Below, piece by piece: positions 7,928-16,925 of a DNA stretch of 64,000 nucleotides. Below the pieces are notes generated by a model that did no database searches, was not told the DNA's origin, and saw only the letters and a program-made list of their open reading frames with translations. Source of the DNA: Halapricum hydrolyticum (lineage in GTDB: Archaea > Halobacteriota > Halobacteria > Halobacteriales > Haloarculaceae); the NCBI GenBank assembly GCA_025517565.1, contig JAOPKD010000007.1:1-64000 (forward strand), given 5' to 3'. Positions within the stretch are counted from its first letter, which is position 1. Each line of letters starts with the position of its first letter. The position numbers and the translations under genes were made by a program.

Positions 7928-9508
7928 TCACCGAATCGCCGCGGCACAGTAGCCGACGACGCGGGCCCGCGATCCGGCCGTGTCGCCGCTGGTCGCGTAC
8001 GCGAGTACCTCGCCTGACTCGCTGCCGAGTTCGCGCGCAGCGCTCAGGGTTGCGACCGTCGACCACGGACCGCACATCGAGTGGCCGCCTGCCGAAAGGC
8101 GGGCGATCTCGCCGGTGTCCAGGCGCTCGATCGTCTCACGGACGGGCCGGTCGGCCTCGACGGCCCCCTCGTGGGGCTGGTAATGGGTCAGATCGGTCGA
8201 ACTCACGATGACGGCGTCCCGGCCGGTCCGATCGATGGCCTCCGCGACCGCCACGCCGAGTTGCTCGGCCCGGTCGTGGTCGAGTCCCCCGAGACAGATC
8301 GGCAGGATCGACACATCAGAGAGTACGTGCTGGAGGAACGGAACCTGGACCTCGATGGAGTGTTCGCCCTCGTGGGCGACCGGATCGAACGTCGCCGCTC
8401 CGTGCAGATCGACGACGGCGTCCGCCAGTCCCCGGTCGATCGAGACCTCTCCCAAGGGTGTCCGCCAGCGGTCGTGCGGTGCAACGGCGACGGCCTCTCC
8501 CACGCGCCGGTGGTTCGGTCCGAAGACGACCACCGTCTCTGGCGTGTCCGGACGCGCCAGCGTGGCGTAGGCGTGGGCGGCGACGGGCCCGGAGTAGGGA
8601 TAGCCGGCGTGCGGGGCGATCAACCCGAGTGGCCGTCGCGGGTCGGCGTCGTGCTCGGGCAGCGATCCGGGTCCAATCGCGTGGGTGAAGCTCCCCCTGA
8701 GCTGCTCGACGAGCGCGTCGGCGTCGCCGGCGTAGAACTCCCCGGCGACCGCTGGCTCTCTGACACCCCCGCCGTCGGTCTCGACTATCTCCTCGTCAGT
8801 CCGAACCTTGCCGCCGTCGGTTCGGATATCGTCGCGTTCGTCGGAACCCGCTTCCAGCCCGTCGCTCGCTTCGCCTGGGCGGCCGAGGGGACGTTCGATC
8901 ACGTCTCCCATCGGCTGCGTCTCGGCGAACACCCGGCCCGAGAACCGCCTGATTTCGACTCCGTCCTCGCGCCAGGCACGGCCCGGCAGCCCCGCCTTCT
9001 GACAGGTCGCATCGAGGAACGCCTCGGCGTCCCACCCGCGATCGACAGCGACCTGTGGCAGGAGCAATCCGAAGGCACGATCACGCTCGACTATCAATCC
9101 GTGCCTGCCTGCCTCGACGTACTCTGGATAGCGCGACGGATCCGACGCCGGGAGCGGTTCCGGCTTCGAGAGCACCGACACGGAGACCGTCACGGCGTCG
9201 ATTTCGCCGGGTTCGACCGGCTCGACTCGCGGGTCGTGCAACGCGGCGTCGATCGCGGCGTCGACGACTACCTCGCCGAGCGGGCCGTCCGGATCCGGCT
9301 GTCCGATACAGCCGCGCAGTCGCTCGGCGCGCTTGATCGTGACGAACGCACCTCTGACGACCCGGAGATCGTCACTCGATGGGGCGAGCGACGGCGTCGG
9401 CTCGCCGTTACTGCGGGCGGCCGCTTCGACGGCCTGTCTGGCGCGCGATACCAGCGTTCGACCTGCTTCGAGGTCGAGTTCCGCGGTGGCTGATTCCGTT
9501 CGTGACAT
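7928..9508 (-). CDS. AMMECR1-MEMO fusion protein (AmmeMemoRadiSam system)
   Basis: Two families are fused. Residues about 10-205 are an AMMECR1 domain (GAFVTIKRAERLRGCIG, then the GLLLPQVAVDRGWDAEAFL region). After an acidic, low-complexity linker, residues about 250-526 form a MEMO domain (REPAVAGEFYAG, LIAPHAGYPYSGP, VVFGPNH, HEGEHSIEVQVPFLQ, VSSTDLTHY), which carries the family's His-rich metal-binding residues. The start at 9508 lies 25 bases after the upstream radical SAM gene; a longer frame to 9649 overlaps that gene and is spurious. With the radical SAM enzyme this makes the complete AmmeMemoRadiSam trio, whose reaction is not settled. Confidence 0.88.
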   Translation of the reverse strand: MSRTESATAELDLEAGRTLVSRARQAVEAAARSNGEPTPSLAPSSDDLRVVRGAFVTIKRAERLRGCIGQPDPDGPLGEVVVDAAIDAALHDPRVEPVEPGEIDAVTVSVSVLSKPEPLPASDPSRYPEYVEAGRHGLIVERDRAFGLLLPQVAVDRGWDAEAFLDATCQKAGLPGRAWREDGVEIRRFSGRVFAETQPMGDVIERPLGRPGEASDGLEAGSDERDDIRTDGGKVRTDEEIVETDGGGVREPAVAGEFYAGDADALVEQLRGSFTHAIGPGSLPEHDADPRRPLGLIAPHAGYPYSGPVAAHAYATLARPDTPETVVVFGPNHRRVGEAVAVAPHDRWRTPLGEVSIDRGLADAVVDLHGAATFDPVAHEGEHSIEVQVPFLQHVLSDVSILPICLGGLDHDRAEQLGVAVAEAIDRTGRDAVIVSSTDLTHYQPHEGAVEADRPVRETIERLDTGEIARLSAGGHSMCGPWSTVATLSAARELGSESGEVLAYATSGDTAGSRARVVGYCAAAIR

Positions 9509-9533
9509 GCGTATCGGCGAATTCGAGTGTCGT

Positions 9534-10592
9534 TCAGAACACGCGACGGCGACGACCGTTCGACGGCCCGCGGGGCGTCCCCCGGATCGGGATTTCCCGG
9601 CCGCAACTCGGACAGGCTCCGTCGTCGAGATCGATCTCCCGGACGGCAAAGCCTTCCCGCTCGATCAACAGCCGACCACAGTCCGGACAGTAGGTCGACT
9701 CGCTCTCGTGGCCGGGGACGTTCCCGCTGTAGACGTACGATAGGCCGGCCTCGCGGGCGATCTCCATCGCACGTTCGATCGTCTCGATCGGCGTGGACGG
9801 GACGTCGGTGAGCTTGTAATCCGGGTGGAACCGCGAGACGTGCACCGGCGTCTCGGTCCCGACCTCGTCGGCGATCCACTCCATCCGCTCGCGGAGACTC
9901 GCTTCGTCGTCGTTCTCGCCGGGGATGATGAGGTTCGTCACCTCGACGTGGACGCCTTTCTCGGCGAACCGTTCGACGGTTTCGAAGATCGGCTCGGGGT
10001 CCGGAACGCCGGCGTGTTCGCGATAGAACTGCCGATCGCCCTTGATGTCGACGTTGATCGCGTCGAGGTGAGGCGCGAGCGTGTCGACAGTCTCGGGACG
10101 CATGTAACCGTTCGAGACGAACACCTGCAGCGCATCGTCGGGCGACGCTGCCATTGTGTCCAGCGCGTACTCCATGAAGATCGTCGGTTCCGTGTAGGTG
10201 TAGGCCATCCCGTCGGCCTCGCCGGCCTCGATCCGGTCGGCCAGTTCTTCGGGCGGACGATCGTACTCGGTGACGCCCTCGTACTCGATGGCGATCCGAT
10301 AGTTCTGACAGAAGTCACACTGCAGGTTACAGCCCTTCGTGGCGACCGAGAGGACGTCTGCACCGGGCGCGACGTGAAAGAGCGGCTTCTTCTCGATCGG
10401 ATCGATCGACGTTGAGACGGCCCGTCCGTAGGTCGTCAGGTACAGGCGACCGTCGCGGTTCTGACGGACGCCGCAGACGCCACGCTCGCCCTCGGGGATC
10501 ACGCAGGTCCGCGGACAGACCAGACACCGGACGGCCCCGCCCTCGACCGTCTCGTAGTGCGCTGTTTCCCGCGGTGGTGCGTCGGCGGTCAT
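9534..10592 (-). CDS. AmmeMemoRadiSam system radical SAM enzyme
   Basis: A 352-residue radical SAM protein related to pyruvate formate-lyase activating enzymes. It has an N-terminal Cys group (CLVCPRTC...GVCGVR) and the radical SAM cluster motif GCNLQCDFCQNY (CxxxCxxC) near residue 90. The C-terminus contains a zinc-ribbon-like set (CPDCGRLL...CPSCGREI) from about residue 295. The gene is directly upstream of the AMMECR1-MEMO fusion on the same strand with a 25-base gap, the pairing that defines the AmmeMemoRadiSam system. The substrate is unknown; the context suggests modification of a small molecule or protein together with MEMO. Confidence 0.9.
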   Translation of the reverse strand: MTADAPPRETAHYETVEGGAVRCLVCPRTCVIPEGERGVCGVRQNRDGRLYLTTYGRAVSTSIDPIEKKPLFHVAPGADVLSVATKGCNLQCDFCQNYRIAIEYEGVTEYDRPPEELADRIEAGEADGMAYTYTEPTIFMEYALDTMAASPDDALQVFVSNGYMRPETVDTLAPHLDAINVDIKGDRQFYREHAGVPDPEPIFETVERFAEKGVHVEVTNLIIPGENDDEASLRERMEWIADEVGTETPVHVSRFHPDYKLTDVPSTPIETIERAMEIAREAGLSYVYSGNVPGHESESTYCPDCGRLLIEREGFAVREIDLDDGACPSCGREIPIRGTPRGPSNGRRRRVF

Positions 10593-10718
10593 GGCTGACT
10601 GTAACTACGTGGAGCAGCGACATGAACGCCGCTCGCACTCCCACGCGGTGAAAACGGTGCCGTCGCGTCGACACGCTCCGGGATGCGGCGCTGTCGCGCC
10701 GACGAAGGAATCGCCGTC

Positions 10719-11111
10719 CTACAGCTTCGAGATGTCGCGAGCCTCTTCGGCGGATTCCCGGACCGACTCGACGGTCGCTTTCGGGCTGGTCGCGCTGGCT
10801 GCGGCGTTGAGTGCACCCTCGACGACCGGTGCGTCGGCGATAACGACCTCCTCGTCGCCTTCGAGCATCTCGATCGCCGTCTCGGCGTTCATCACCGCGC
10901 TGCCCAGATCGACGAGCACGACGACGCCGTCGGTCGCCTCCAGCAGATCCGAAAGCGCTGCCTGGATGTCGTCGATCGAGGTGCCGATCCCGCCGTCCGG
11001 GTCGCCGCCGACCGCGGCGATAGTCTCCTCGTCGCCGCCCATCTCCATGGCGATCTCTCTGATTCCGGCGGCAGCCTGCCCACTGTGGGAGACGATCAGC
11101 AGTCCGATCAT
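10719..11111 (-). CDS. dhaM: Dihydroxyacetone kinase phosphotransfer subunit DhaM
   Basis: A 130-residue protein with the EIIA-mannose-like fold of DhaM. The phosphorylatable His is at residue 9 in IVSHSGQAA, and DLGSAVMNAE is the second family signature. It would pass phosphate from a PTS phosphocarrier protein to ADP bound on DhaL. Its ATG lies one base beyond the end of dhaL, so the two are one transcriptional unit. Only the single EIIA-like domain is present, without fused HPr or EI, as in other archaeal forms. No dhaK is found next to it. Confidence 0.9.
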   Translation of the reverse strand: MIGLLIVSHSGQAAAGIREIAMEMGGDEETIAAVGGDPDGGIGTSIDDIQAALSDLLEATDGVVVLVDLGSAVMNAETAIEMLEGDEEVVIADAPVVEGALNAAASATSPKATVESVRESAEEARDISKL

Positions 11112-11112
11112 C

Positions 11113-11832
11113 TCACTCCTCCTCGAGTTCGTCGGGCTCCTCGTCGGGGATCGTCGGCGACGTGGCGTCGACGTCGGTGTCTCCTTCGAGGTACTGCTCG
11201 GCGGTCTTCAGGATCTCCTCGAGGATGAACAGGGTGCTGGTCGCACCGGGATCCTGGTGGCCGGTCGAGCGCCAGCCGAGGAACGACGCCCGACCTTTGC
11301 TCGCCCGGATCGGCACCGTGAACTCGACGCCGCGCTCGGCAGCGTCGACGGCCTTCGCCAGCGCCTCCAGCGGCGGCAGGTCGTCCTGTTCGATGGACTT
11401 CTTGTAGGTGTGGACTGCCGGCGTGATCGCGTCGATCATCGTCTTGTCGCCGACGCGGGCGTCCCCGCGATCCTGTAGCTTTTCGAGGAACGCCTCGGCG
11501 AACGCGACAGACGACTCGGCCGTGATCCCGTCTGCCAGTTCGGTGCTGGCGGTCATGGTCGAGCCGCCGTACAGCGGTCCCGCTGCCCCGCCGACCTCGG
11601 AGACGAGCGTCATGCCTACCGTCTTGGTGATCTCCTGAACGTCGGCGTCGTCGTCCATATCCTTGATTTTCTCCATGACGGCCTTGAACCCGCGATTCAG
11701 GTTCGCCCCGTGGTCGGCGTCACCGATTGCCGAGTCCAGGTCTGTCAGATGTTTCTTTTCGTTGTCGATTCGATCTGCGATGTTTTCGATCGCTTCGAGC
11801 AGTGCTTCCCGCTGTCTGGTCTCGTCACCCAT
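11113..11832 (-). CDS. dhaL: Dihydroxyacetone kinase ADP-binding subunit DhaL
   Basis: A 239-residue all-helical DhaL protein. The Mg/ADP-binding signature LDSAIGDADHGANLNRGF is near residue 30. It is followed by GGAAGPLYGG, GDKTMIDAITPA and GRASFLGWRSTGHQDPGA, all diagnostic of the nucleotide barrel. In the PTS-dependent pathway DhaL-ADP phosphorylates dihydroxyacetone bound covalently to DhaK. The C-terminal tail beyond residue 215 is an acidic extension. dhaL is the first gene of the unit here; the 248 bases upstream are a divergent promoter region shared with hcp and contain no dhaK. Confidence 0.92.
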   Translation of the reverse strand: MGDETRQREALLEAIENIADRIDNEKKHLTDLDSAIGDADHGANLNRGFKAVMEKIKDMDDDADVQEITKTVGMTLVSEVGGAAGPLYGGSTMTASTELADGITAESSVAFAEAFLEKLQDRGDARVGDKTMIDAITPAVHTYKKSIEQDDLPPLEALAKAVDAAERGVEFTVPIRASKGRASFLGWRSTGHQDPGATSTLFILEEILKTAEQYLEGDTDVDATSPTIPDEEPDELEEE

Positions 11833-12080
11833 GGGGGGTAAATGAACCCACGGTGAGTAAACTGTTCCGGAGATATGTCGAAATAAATATCATAACACTT
11901 GACCATTGGCGAATACCATAACGAATAATACGGAAGAAATGTCGAGAACCGAACAAGTTCGGGGAGAGATACGTATGGATACCGACCATCGGTACACACG
12001 TCACGAGGACATGTGGCCGACACAACGACCCCATCGCGCTGGCAGTCGAGTCAGGAGTCCTCGCAACCGGGTGATTTCCC
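11833..12080. promoter_or_regulatory. Divergent promoter region of dhaL and hcp with a 14-bp palindrome
   Basis: An AT-rich core around 11875-11895 reads as a TATA-like element for dhaL on the minus strand. The perfect palindrome CCGAACAAGTTCGG at 11949-11962 contains CGAA-N4-TTCG, which from memory resembles the inverted repeat proposed for haloarchaeal anaerobic (NarO-type) promoters. That would fit control of hcp by oxygen or nitrogen oxides. The link to hcp rather than dhaL is inferred. Confidence 0.45.
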
Positions 12081-13769
12081 ATGAGTATGTACTGTGATCA
12101 ATGTCAGGAGACGATCGACAACGAGGCGTGTACGGTAACCGGCGTCTGCGGGAAAGACGCGCAGACGGCGAATCTCCAGGATCTGTTCGTCTGGGAACTG
12201 AAAGGCCTCGCGTATCTCGCCGAGGAGGCACGTGCGGACGGTATCGTCGACCAGGACGTTCGCGTGTTCATCGTCGAGGGGCTGTTCTCGACGATCACGA
12301 ACGTCAACTTCGATCCCGAGTGGTTCGAAGAGCAGATCCGCGAAGGGTTCGAGCTCCGTCGACAGCTTCGCGAACGCTACGAGAACGAGGTCGGACCGAT
12401 CGAAGACGCCGACCTGCCGGAAGCTGCGACCTGGGAAGCCGACGAGAGTGCAGCCCTCTACGAGAAGGCGGCCGAGGTCGGCGTTCTCTCGACGGAGAAC
12501 GAAGACGTCCGGTCGCTCCGGGAGCTGCTGACCTACGGGATCAAGGGTATCGCTGCGTACGCCGACCACGCCTACGTCCTCGGCGAGCAGAAAGACGAGG
12601 TCTTCGCGTTCGTCCAGCGCGGGCTCGCCGCGACGCTCGACGACACCAAGAGCGTTGACGAGCTGATCGGCCTGGTGCTCGAATCCGGCGAAGTCGGCGT
12701 CGAGGTCATGGAGATACTCGATTCCGCTCACACCAGCACCTACGGCCATCCCGAACCGACCGAGGTCGACATCGGTGTCCGCGACCGGCCGGCCATCCTC
12801 GTCAGCGGTCACGACCTGAAAGACCTCGAAGAGCTCCTCGAACAGACCGAGGGCGAGGGTGTCGACGTCTACACCCACGGCGAGATGCTGCCCGCCCACG
12901 CCTACCCCGCCTTCGAAGAGTACGACCACTTCGTCGGCAACTACGGCAACGCCTGGTGGCAGCAACACGACGAGTTCGAGGCGTTCAACGGGCCGGTCCT
13001 GATGACGACGAACTGCCTGGTCCCGCCCAACGACTCCTATGCCGACCGAACCTACACGACCGGAGTCGTCCGGTTCCCCGGCCTTCCTCACGTCGAGGAC
13101 CGCGAGGACGGCGAGCCAAAGGACTTCTCGCGGCTCATCGAACACGCCAAGGAGACCGAACCGCCCGAGGAGATCGAGACCGGCACGGTCCCCAACGGGT
13201 TCGCCCACAACGCCGTCCTCGACCGGGCCGAGGACGTCATCGAAGCCATCCAGGCCGGTGACATCCGCGGGTTCGTCGTCATGGGCGGCTGTGACGGCCG
13301 CCACCCCGAACGAGAGTACTACACCGAGATGGCCAAGTCCCTGCCCGACGACGTCATCATCCTGACTGCCGGCTGTGCGAAATACCGCTACAACAAGCTC
13401 GATCTGGGTGATATCGGCGGGATCCCGCGCGTGCTCGACGCCGGGCAGTGCAACGATTCGTACTCGCTTCTGAAGATCGCGATGGAGCTACAGGAAGCGC
13501 TGGGCGTCGAGGACATCAACGACCTGCCGATCGCCTACGACATCGCGTGGTACGAGCAGAAGGCCGTGACCGTGCTGCTGGCGCTGCTCAGCCAGGGCGT
13601 CGAAGGGATTCGACTCGGCCCGACCCTGCCCGCGTTCCTCTCCGATACCGTCGTCGAGGTGCTCGTCGAGGAGTTCGACATCAAGCCGGTCGACTCCGTC
13701 GAGGCCGACCGTGAGGCGATACTCGAGGAACTCGAATCCAGCCCGCTCGTGCCGACGCCGCCGGCGTGA
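12081..13769 (+). CDS. hcp: Hybrid cluster protein (hydroxylamine reductase)
   Basis: Reduces hydroxylamine and/or NO and contains a proximal [4Fe-4S] and a hybrid Fe-S-O cluster. The N-terminal ligands are Cys5, Cys8, Cys17 and Cys23 (C-x2-C-x8-C-x5-C, the [4Fe-4S] spacing of class I enzymes). Hybrid cluster ligands appear near [36 protein letters not shown] and [11 protein letters not shown]. The 562-residue length is full size. The gene is single and divergent from dhaL; the palindrome upstream suggests anaerobic or nitrosative control. The role is probably detoxification of NO or hydroxylamine during anaerobic growth. Confidence 0.96.
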   Translation: MSMYCDQCQETIDNEACTVTGVCGKDAQTANLQDLFVWELKGLAYLAEEARADGIVDQDVRVFIVEGLFSTITNVNFDPEWFEEQIREGFELRRQLRERYENEVGPIEDADLPEAATWEADESAALYEKAAEVGVLSTENEDVRSLRELLTYGIKGIAAYADHAYVLGEQKDEVFAFVQRGLAATLDDTKSVDELIGLVLESGEVGVEVMEILDSAHTSTYGHPEPTEVDIGVRDRPAILVSGHDLKDLEELLEQTEGEGVDVYTHGEMLPAHAYPAFEEYDHFVGNYGNAWWQQHDEFEAFNGPVLMTTNCLVPPNDSYADRTYTTGVVRFPGLPHVEDREDGEPKDFSRLIEHAKETEPPEEIETGTVPNGFAHNAVLDRAEDVIEAIQAGDIRGFVVMGGCDGRHPEREYYTEMAKSLPDDVIILTAGCAKYRYNKLDLGDIGGIPRVLDAGQCNDSYSLLKIAMELQEALGVEDINDLPIAYDIAWYEQKAVTVLLALLSQGVEGIRLGPTLPAFLSDTVVEVLVEEFDIKPVDSVEADREAILEELESSPLVPTPPA

Positions 13770-13810
13770 ACGCGACGTCGAACAGCGCTACTGTCCTTCC
13801 GGGATTTCTT

Positions 13811-14548
13811 TCACTGGTACATCCCAACCGGCTGGGCCTGGGAACTCTCGTCTTCGGCCTGTTGCATCCGCTGGGCGAGGCGCTCTTTGGCTTCGCTGAT
13901 CTCCTGTGCTTTCTCGACCAGCGTCTCCGTTTCGATCTCGACGTCCGCGATCGGCTCGACGACAGTATCGAGCAGGGCTTTGGCCGCCGCCGGGTCCGGG
14001 AACTGCGGCGACGCCTCGACGACGAACCCGAGCGCGTCCAGTCCCGCTCGCTCGGCGTGATAGACGAGTGCACCGGTCGGGCCGCTGACGACGCCGCGCT
14101 CACCGGGCGTCGAGACCTCGAGCGCGTCCAGTTGCTCGCCCGCACCGGCCGTCGAGAGCCCGAAGATATCTGTCGTCTGCTCGCCGGATCGTTGCGTTCC
14201 GGTGACGTAAAGCGGGAGTACGCTCTGCTCGTCGAGCCACCCCGTCACGCAGGTGGCGAACTCCTTCGCGGCCGACGGCGAGATCGGGATGTCGCTCTGC
14301 AGGACCAGCAGGTTCCGCTCCTCGTCGGCGTGGATCCGTACCGGTGGTTCGACGCCGTGACCGTCCGCGTCGTAGATGGCTACCTCCGGTAACCCCTCAC
14401 AATGGATGGACGCGTAGTGGTCCATGTCGTAGGTATCGACGAGGTGGTCGGCCCCGATCTTGCCCACGAGACCGAGACCGGGCAATCCTTCGACTAGCAC
14501 CGGCTCGTCGAGCGTGATGTCCTCGCGGTGAACGCTGATGTGCGCCAT
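13811..14548 (-). CDS. PAC2 family protein (proteasome assembly chaperone-like)
   Basis: A 245-residue protein with the PAC2 signature near the N-terminus (LVEGLPGLGLVGKIGADHLV) and a C-terminal helical extension (about 205-240). It belongs to the archaeal relatives of eukaryotic proteasome assembly chaperones (PbaA/PbaB-like). Archaeal members have been linked to proteasome assembly or to ATP-independent association with the 20S core, but the role of this paralogue cannot be read from sequence. It is a single gene that converges with hcp. Confidence 0.85.
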   Translation of the reverse strand: MAHISVHREDITLDEPVLVEGLPGLGLVGKIGADHLVDTYDMDHYASIHCEGLPEVAIYDADGHGVEPPVRIHADEERNLLVLQSDIPISPSAAKEFATCVTGWLDEQSVLPLYVTGTQRSGEQTTDIFGLSTAGAGEQLDALEVSTPGERGVVSGPTGALVYHAERAGLDALGFVVEASPQFPDPAAAKALLDTVVEPIADVEIETETLVEKAQEISEAKERLAQRMQQAEDESSQAQPVGMYQ

Positions 14549-14636
14549 ACGTTATACAACGGCGGGCACCGGCATACCGTTTGGCCCGGTCGACGAGTGC
14601 TTCGACGGCTGGCACTGGAACGCGTCGATTGTGCGA

Positions 14637-15359
14637 TCAAACCAGCTGGAATCCCAGCGTCGCCAGCACGAAGACGGTCACGTTGTAGCTGTAGTGCACG
14701 ATGACGGGGACAGCCAGGTTTTCCGTCCGCTGGTAGGCGTAGCCCATGACGGCACCCACGAGCGACAGCGCGAGCACAGCCAGCAAGAGAGCAACGGCTT
14801 CGCCATTGTAATTGAACACGTGGATACTCCCGAACAGCAAACTCGCGACCGCGAGACCACCCCAATCGCCCAGTCCCAGTTCGAGCCGTCGCTGGATAGC
14901 GCCGCGGAACAGGTACTCCTCGCTGACCGCGACGGCGACGAACGCGGCGAGGATCGACAGGAACTGGAGAACAGAGATATTACCCGCCTCCGCTTCGAGT
15001 CGCGTCTGTAGCGACAGTCCCGCGGCGTCGATCCCCAGAAACACGACGATGGCGATCGCCACTGCCCCCAGAGATCCCCACGCAGCCCACCGGATTTCGT
15101 CAGCCGAGGGGCGCTCCCAGGGAACGGTTATCCGCGTCCGGCTGACGTACGCGACGCCGATCACGAGGTACGTCGCCTCGACGACGCTGAGGACGAACGC
15201 ACCCGCAACCGGTGTCGGGAGCGAGTCCCCACCGAGAACGAGGAGGATACCGGCGACGATACCACCGACGAACGTCCCGACGACCCCAAACACGGTCAAT
15301 CCCGCGCCGACGACGATCGACTTCACGGCCCCCTTCTGTGGCAAGTCCGACCGTCCCAT
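14637..15359 (-). CDS. CPBP family intramembrane metalloprotease
   Basis: About 240 residues with six to eight hydrophobic segments. The CPBP (Abi/CAAX protease) motifs are visible: SEEYLFRGAIQRRL (the EExxxR motif) near residue 150, FGSIHVFNY (motif 2 His) near 178, and a last conserved stretch VIVHYSYN near 220. The start is the ATG at 15359 (MGRSDLPQKG); a much longer upstream frame runs across the divergent methyltransferase gene and is a shadow. Possible roles include processing of prenylated or bacteriocin-like peptides, but no partner gene is adjacent. Confidence 0.88.
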   Translation of the reverse strand: MGRSDLPQKGAVKSIVVGAGLTVFGVVGTFVGGIVAGILLVLGGDSLPTPVAGAFVLSVVEATYLVIGVAYVSRTRITVPWERPSADEIRWAAWGSLGAVAIAIVVFLGIDAAGLSLQTRLEAEAGNISVLQFLSILAAFVAVAVSEEYLFRGAIQRRLELGLGDWGGLAVASLLFGSIHVFNYNGEAVALLLAVLALSLVGAVMGYAYQRTENLAVPVIVHYSYNVTVFVLATLGFQLV

Positions 15360-15449
15360 ATCTCCTCCCGCATTCGAAGGTGAAATAAAAATACCGGAAG
15401 CGACGCCCCTTCGAAACCCACAAGCCTCGACCCCGCGAACCGATAGTCG

Positions 15450-16358
15450 ATGGACGCGCTGTCGCGCTACGAGCCGATCGTCGACGACTTCGAAGCCTTT
15501 CTTTCGGCCTGTGAGCGACCGCTTCCACCGGTCGTCCGGGTCAACACGATCAAGACGACGATCGAGCGGGCCAGACGAGGGCTCGAAGCGGCCGGTATCG
15601 AACTCGACCCGGTGGAGTGGCATCCCGGGCTCTTCCGGTTGCCCGAGGACCAGCCCGGTGCGAACTGGCCGTACACGCACGGCTGGATCCACGGCCAGGA
15701 GGAGGTCTCGGCCGTCCCGGCGACGGTACTCGATCCTCAGCCCGGCGAACGGGTCTGGGACGCGACTGCCGCCCCGGGAAGCAAGACCACGCAACTGGCG
15801 GCGCTGATGGACGATCGCGGGCTCCTCGTTGCGACCGACAACAACATGGGTCGGCTGTCGGCGCTGCGCTCGAACACCGAACGGCTCGGCGTGACGAACG
15901 TCGCCGTCACCAACGAGGACGCGCGCAACCACTCGCTGAAACCGTTCGGTGGTGAAGACTACGACAGGGCACTGGTGGACGTCCCTTGCTCCTGTGAAGG
16001 GACGATCCGCAAGAACCCCGACACGCTCGAGGAGTGGTCGCTGGGCCACGTCGAGGGGATCGCTGGCGTCCAGAAAGGCATCCTCTCGCGTGCGATCCAG
16101 GCCACCCGAGAGGACGGAACTGTCGTCTATTCGACCTGCACGTTCGCGCCCGAGGAGAACGAAGGCGTTCTCGACCACGTCCTCGACACCGAGAACTGTC
16201 GGCTCGTCGAGTTCGAGTTGCCCCTGGAGTACCAGGACGGCGTGATCGAATGGCAAGACGAGACCTTCGACTCGCAAGTCGAACGCGCCAAGCGGATCTA
16301 CCCACACCACAACGACACGGGCGGGTTTTTCGTCGCGAAACTGGAGGTGACGGGATGA
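15450..16358 (+). CDS. RsmB/NOP family RNA (cytosine-5) methyltransferase
   Basis: A 302-residue SAM-dependent m5C RNA methyltransferase. It has the N-terminal NOP/Sun-type lead-in (PPVVRVNTIK), SAM motif I DATAAPGSKTTQLAALM near residue 108, and the two catalytic Cys motifs, VDVPCSCEGTIRKNP and VYSTCTFAPEENE. The target could be tRNA or rRNA. It lacks the C-terminal RNA-binding domain found in larger relatives. The next gene, overlapping by ATGA, encodes a PUA-like domain, so the enzyme appears split into catalytic and RNA-binding subunits. Confidence 0.92.
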   Translation: MDALSRYEPIVDDFEAFLSACERPLPPVVRVNTIKTTIERARRGLEAAGIELDPVEWHPGLFRLPEDQPGANWPYTHGWIHGQEEVSAVPATVLDPQPGERVWDATAAPGSKTTQLAALMDDRGLLVATDNNMGRLSALRSNTERLGVTNVAVTNEDARNHSLKPFGGEDYDRALVDVPCSCEGTIRKNPDTLEEWSLGHVEGIAGVQKGILSRAIQATREDGTVVYSTCTFAPEENEGVLDHVLDTENCRLVEFELPLEYQDGVIEWQDETFDSQVERAKRIYPHHNDTGGFFVAKLEVTG

Positions 16359-16867
16359 GCGAGAACGTCAGTCATCGCTTCGACCGACTCCCGGCGACGG
16401 AAGCGGAGCGAGACGTCGAGGGGCGACCGACCCGCGAGGCGGTCCTCACGTTCTGGGCCGAGCGGTTCGGGATCGATCCCGAGACGTTCGCGGCGTACAC
16501 CTTCTGGGAACGAGGCAACGGCAAGATCTGGGCGTTCACGGGCGACCTGGAGACGCCGGTCGACATCGAGGCGCTGGGAATGTCCTTCATGCGCACGCGT
16601 CAGGAACACTGGAAGCCGACGACCGAAGCCGTCCAGCGGTTCGGACCCCGGGCGGATCGGAACGTCATCCACCTCGATCGCGAGGCGGCTGAACGGTTCC
16701 TGGCCGGCGAGGATCAACAACTGGAGTGGGACGGCGACTGGGGCTATCTGGTCGTCACCCACGACATCGCCGGTGGGCCCGAGCCGATCGGCGTCGGACT
16801 GTACGTCCACGGCGAGTTGCGCTCGCAGATCCCGAAGGGGCGGCGCAGGGATTTCAGCGGCGAATAA
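16355..16867 (+). CDS. PUA-like RNA-binding partner of the m5C methyltransferase
   Basis: About 170 residues. The second half (residues 105-165: LDREAAERFLAGEDQQ, then GYLVVTHD, then GVGLYVHGELRSQIPKGRR) looks like the PUA/NIP7-like domain found at the C-terminus of NOP2/RsmF-type methyltransferases. The first half contains a helical domain around FGIDPETFAAYTF. The ATG overlaps the stop of the methyltransferase gene, so the two should be made together. The role as RNA-binding subunit is inferred from resemblance and coupling. Confidence 0.7.
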   Translation: MSENVSHRFDRLPATEAERDVEGRPTREAVLTFWAERFGIDPETFAAYTFWERGNGKIWAFTGDLETPVDIEALGMSFMRTRQEHWKPTTEAVQRFGPRADRNVIHLDREAAERFLAGEDQQLEWDGDWGYLVVTHDIAGGPEPIGVGLYVHGELRSQIPKGRRRDFSGE

Positions 16868-16925
16868 CGCCGGTTTATCGCGATTGAGACGGCACCGATA
16901 AGTGCGCCGGGACGGACCCACGGGT

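Noticed and set aside
8081..9493. A 470-codon plus-strand frame over the AMMECR1-MEMO gene
   Set aside because: Antisense shadow of a gene with recognised domains.
12051..13304. A 417-codon minus-strand frame opposite hcp
   Set aside because: It is a mirror of the high-GC third codon positions of hcp, which is unambiguous on the plus strand.
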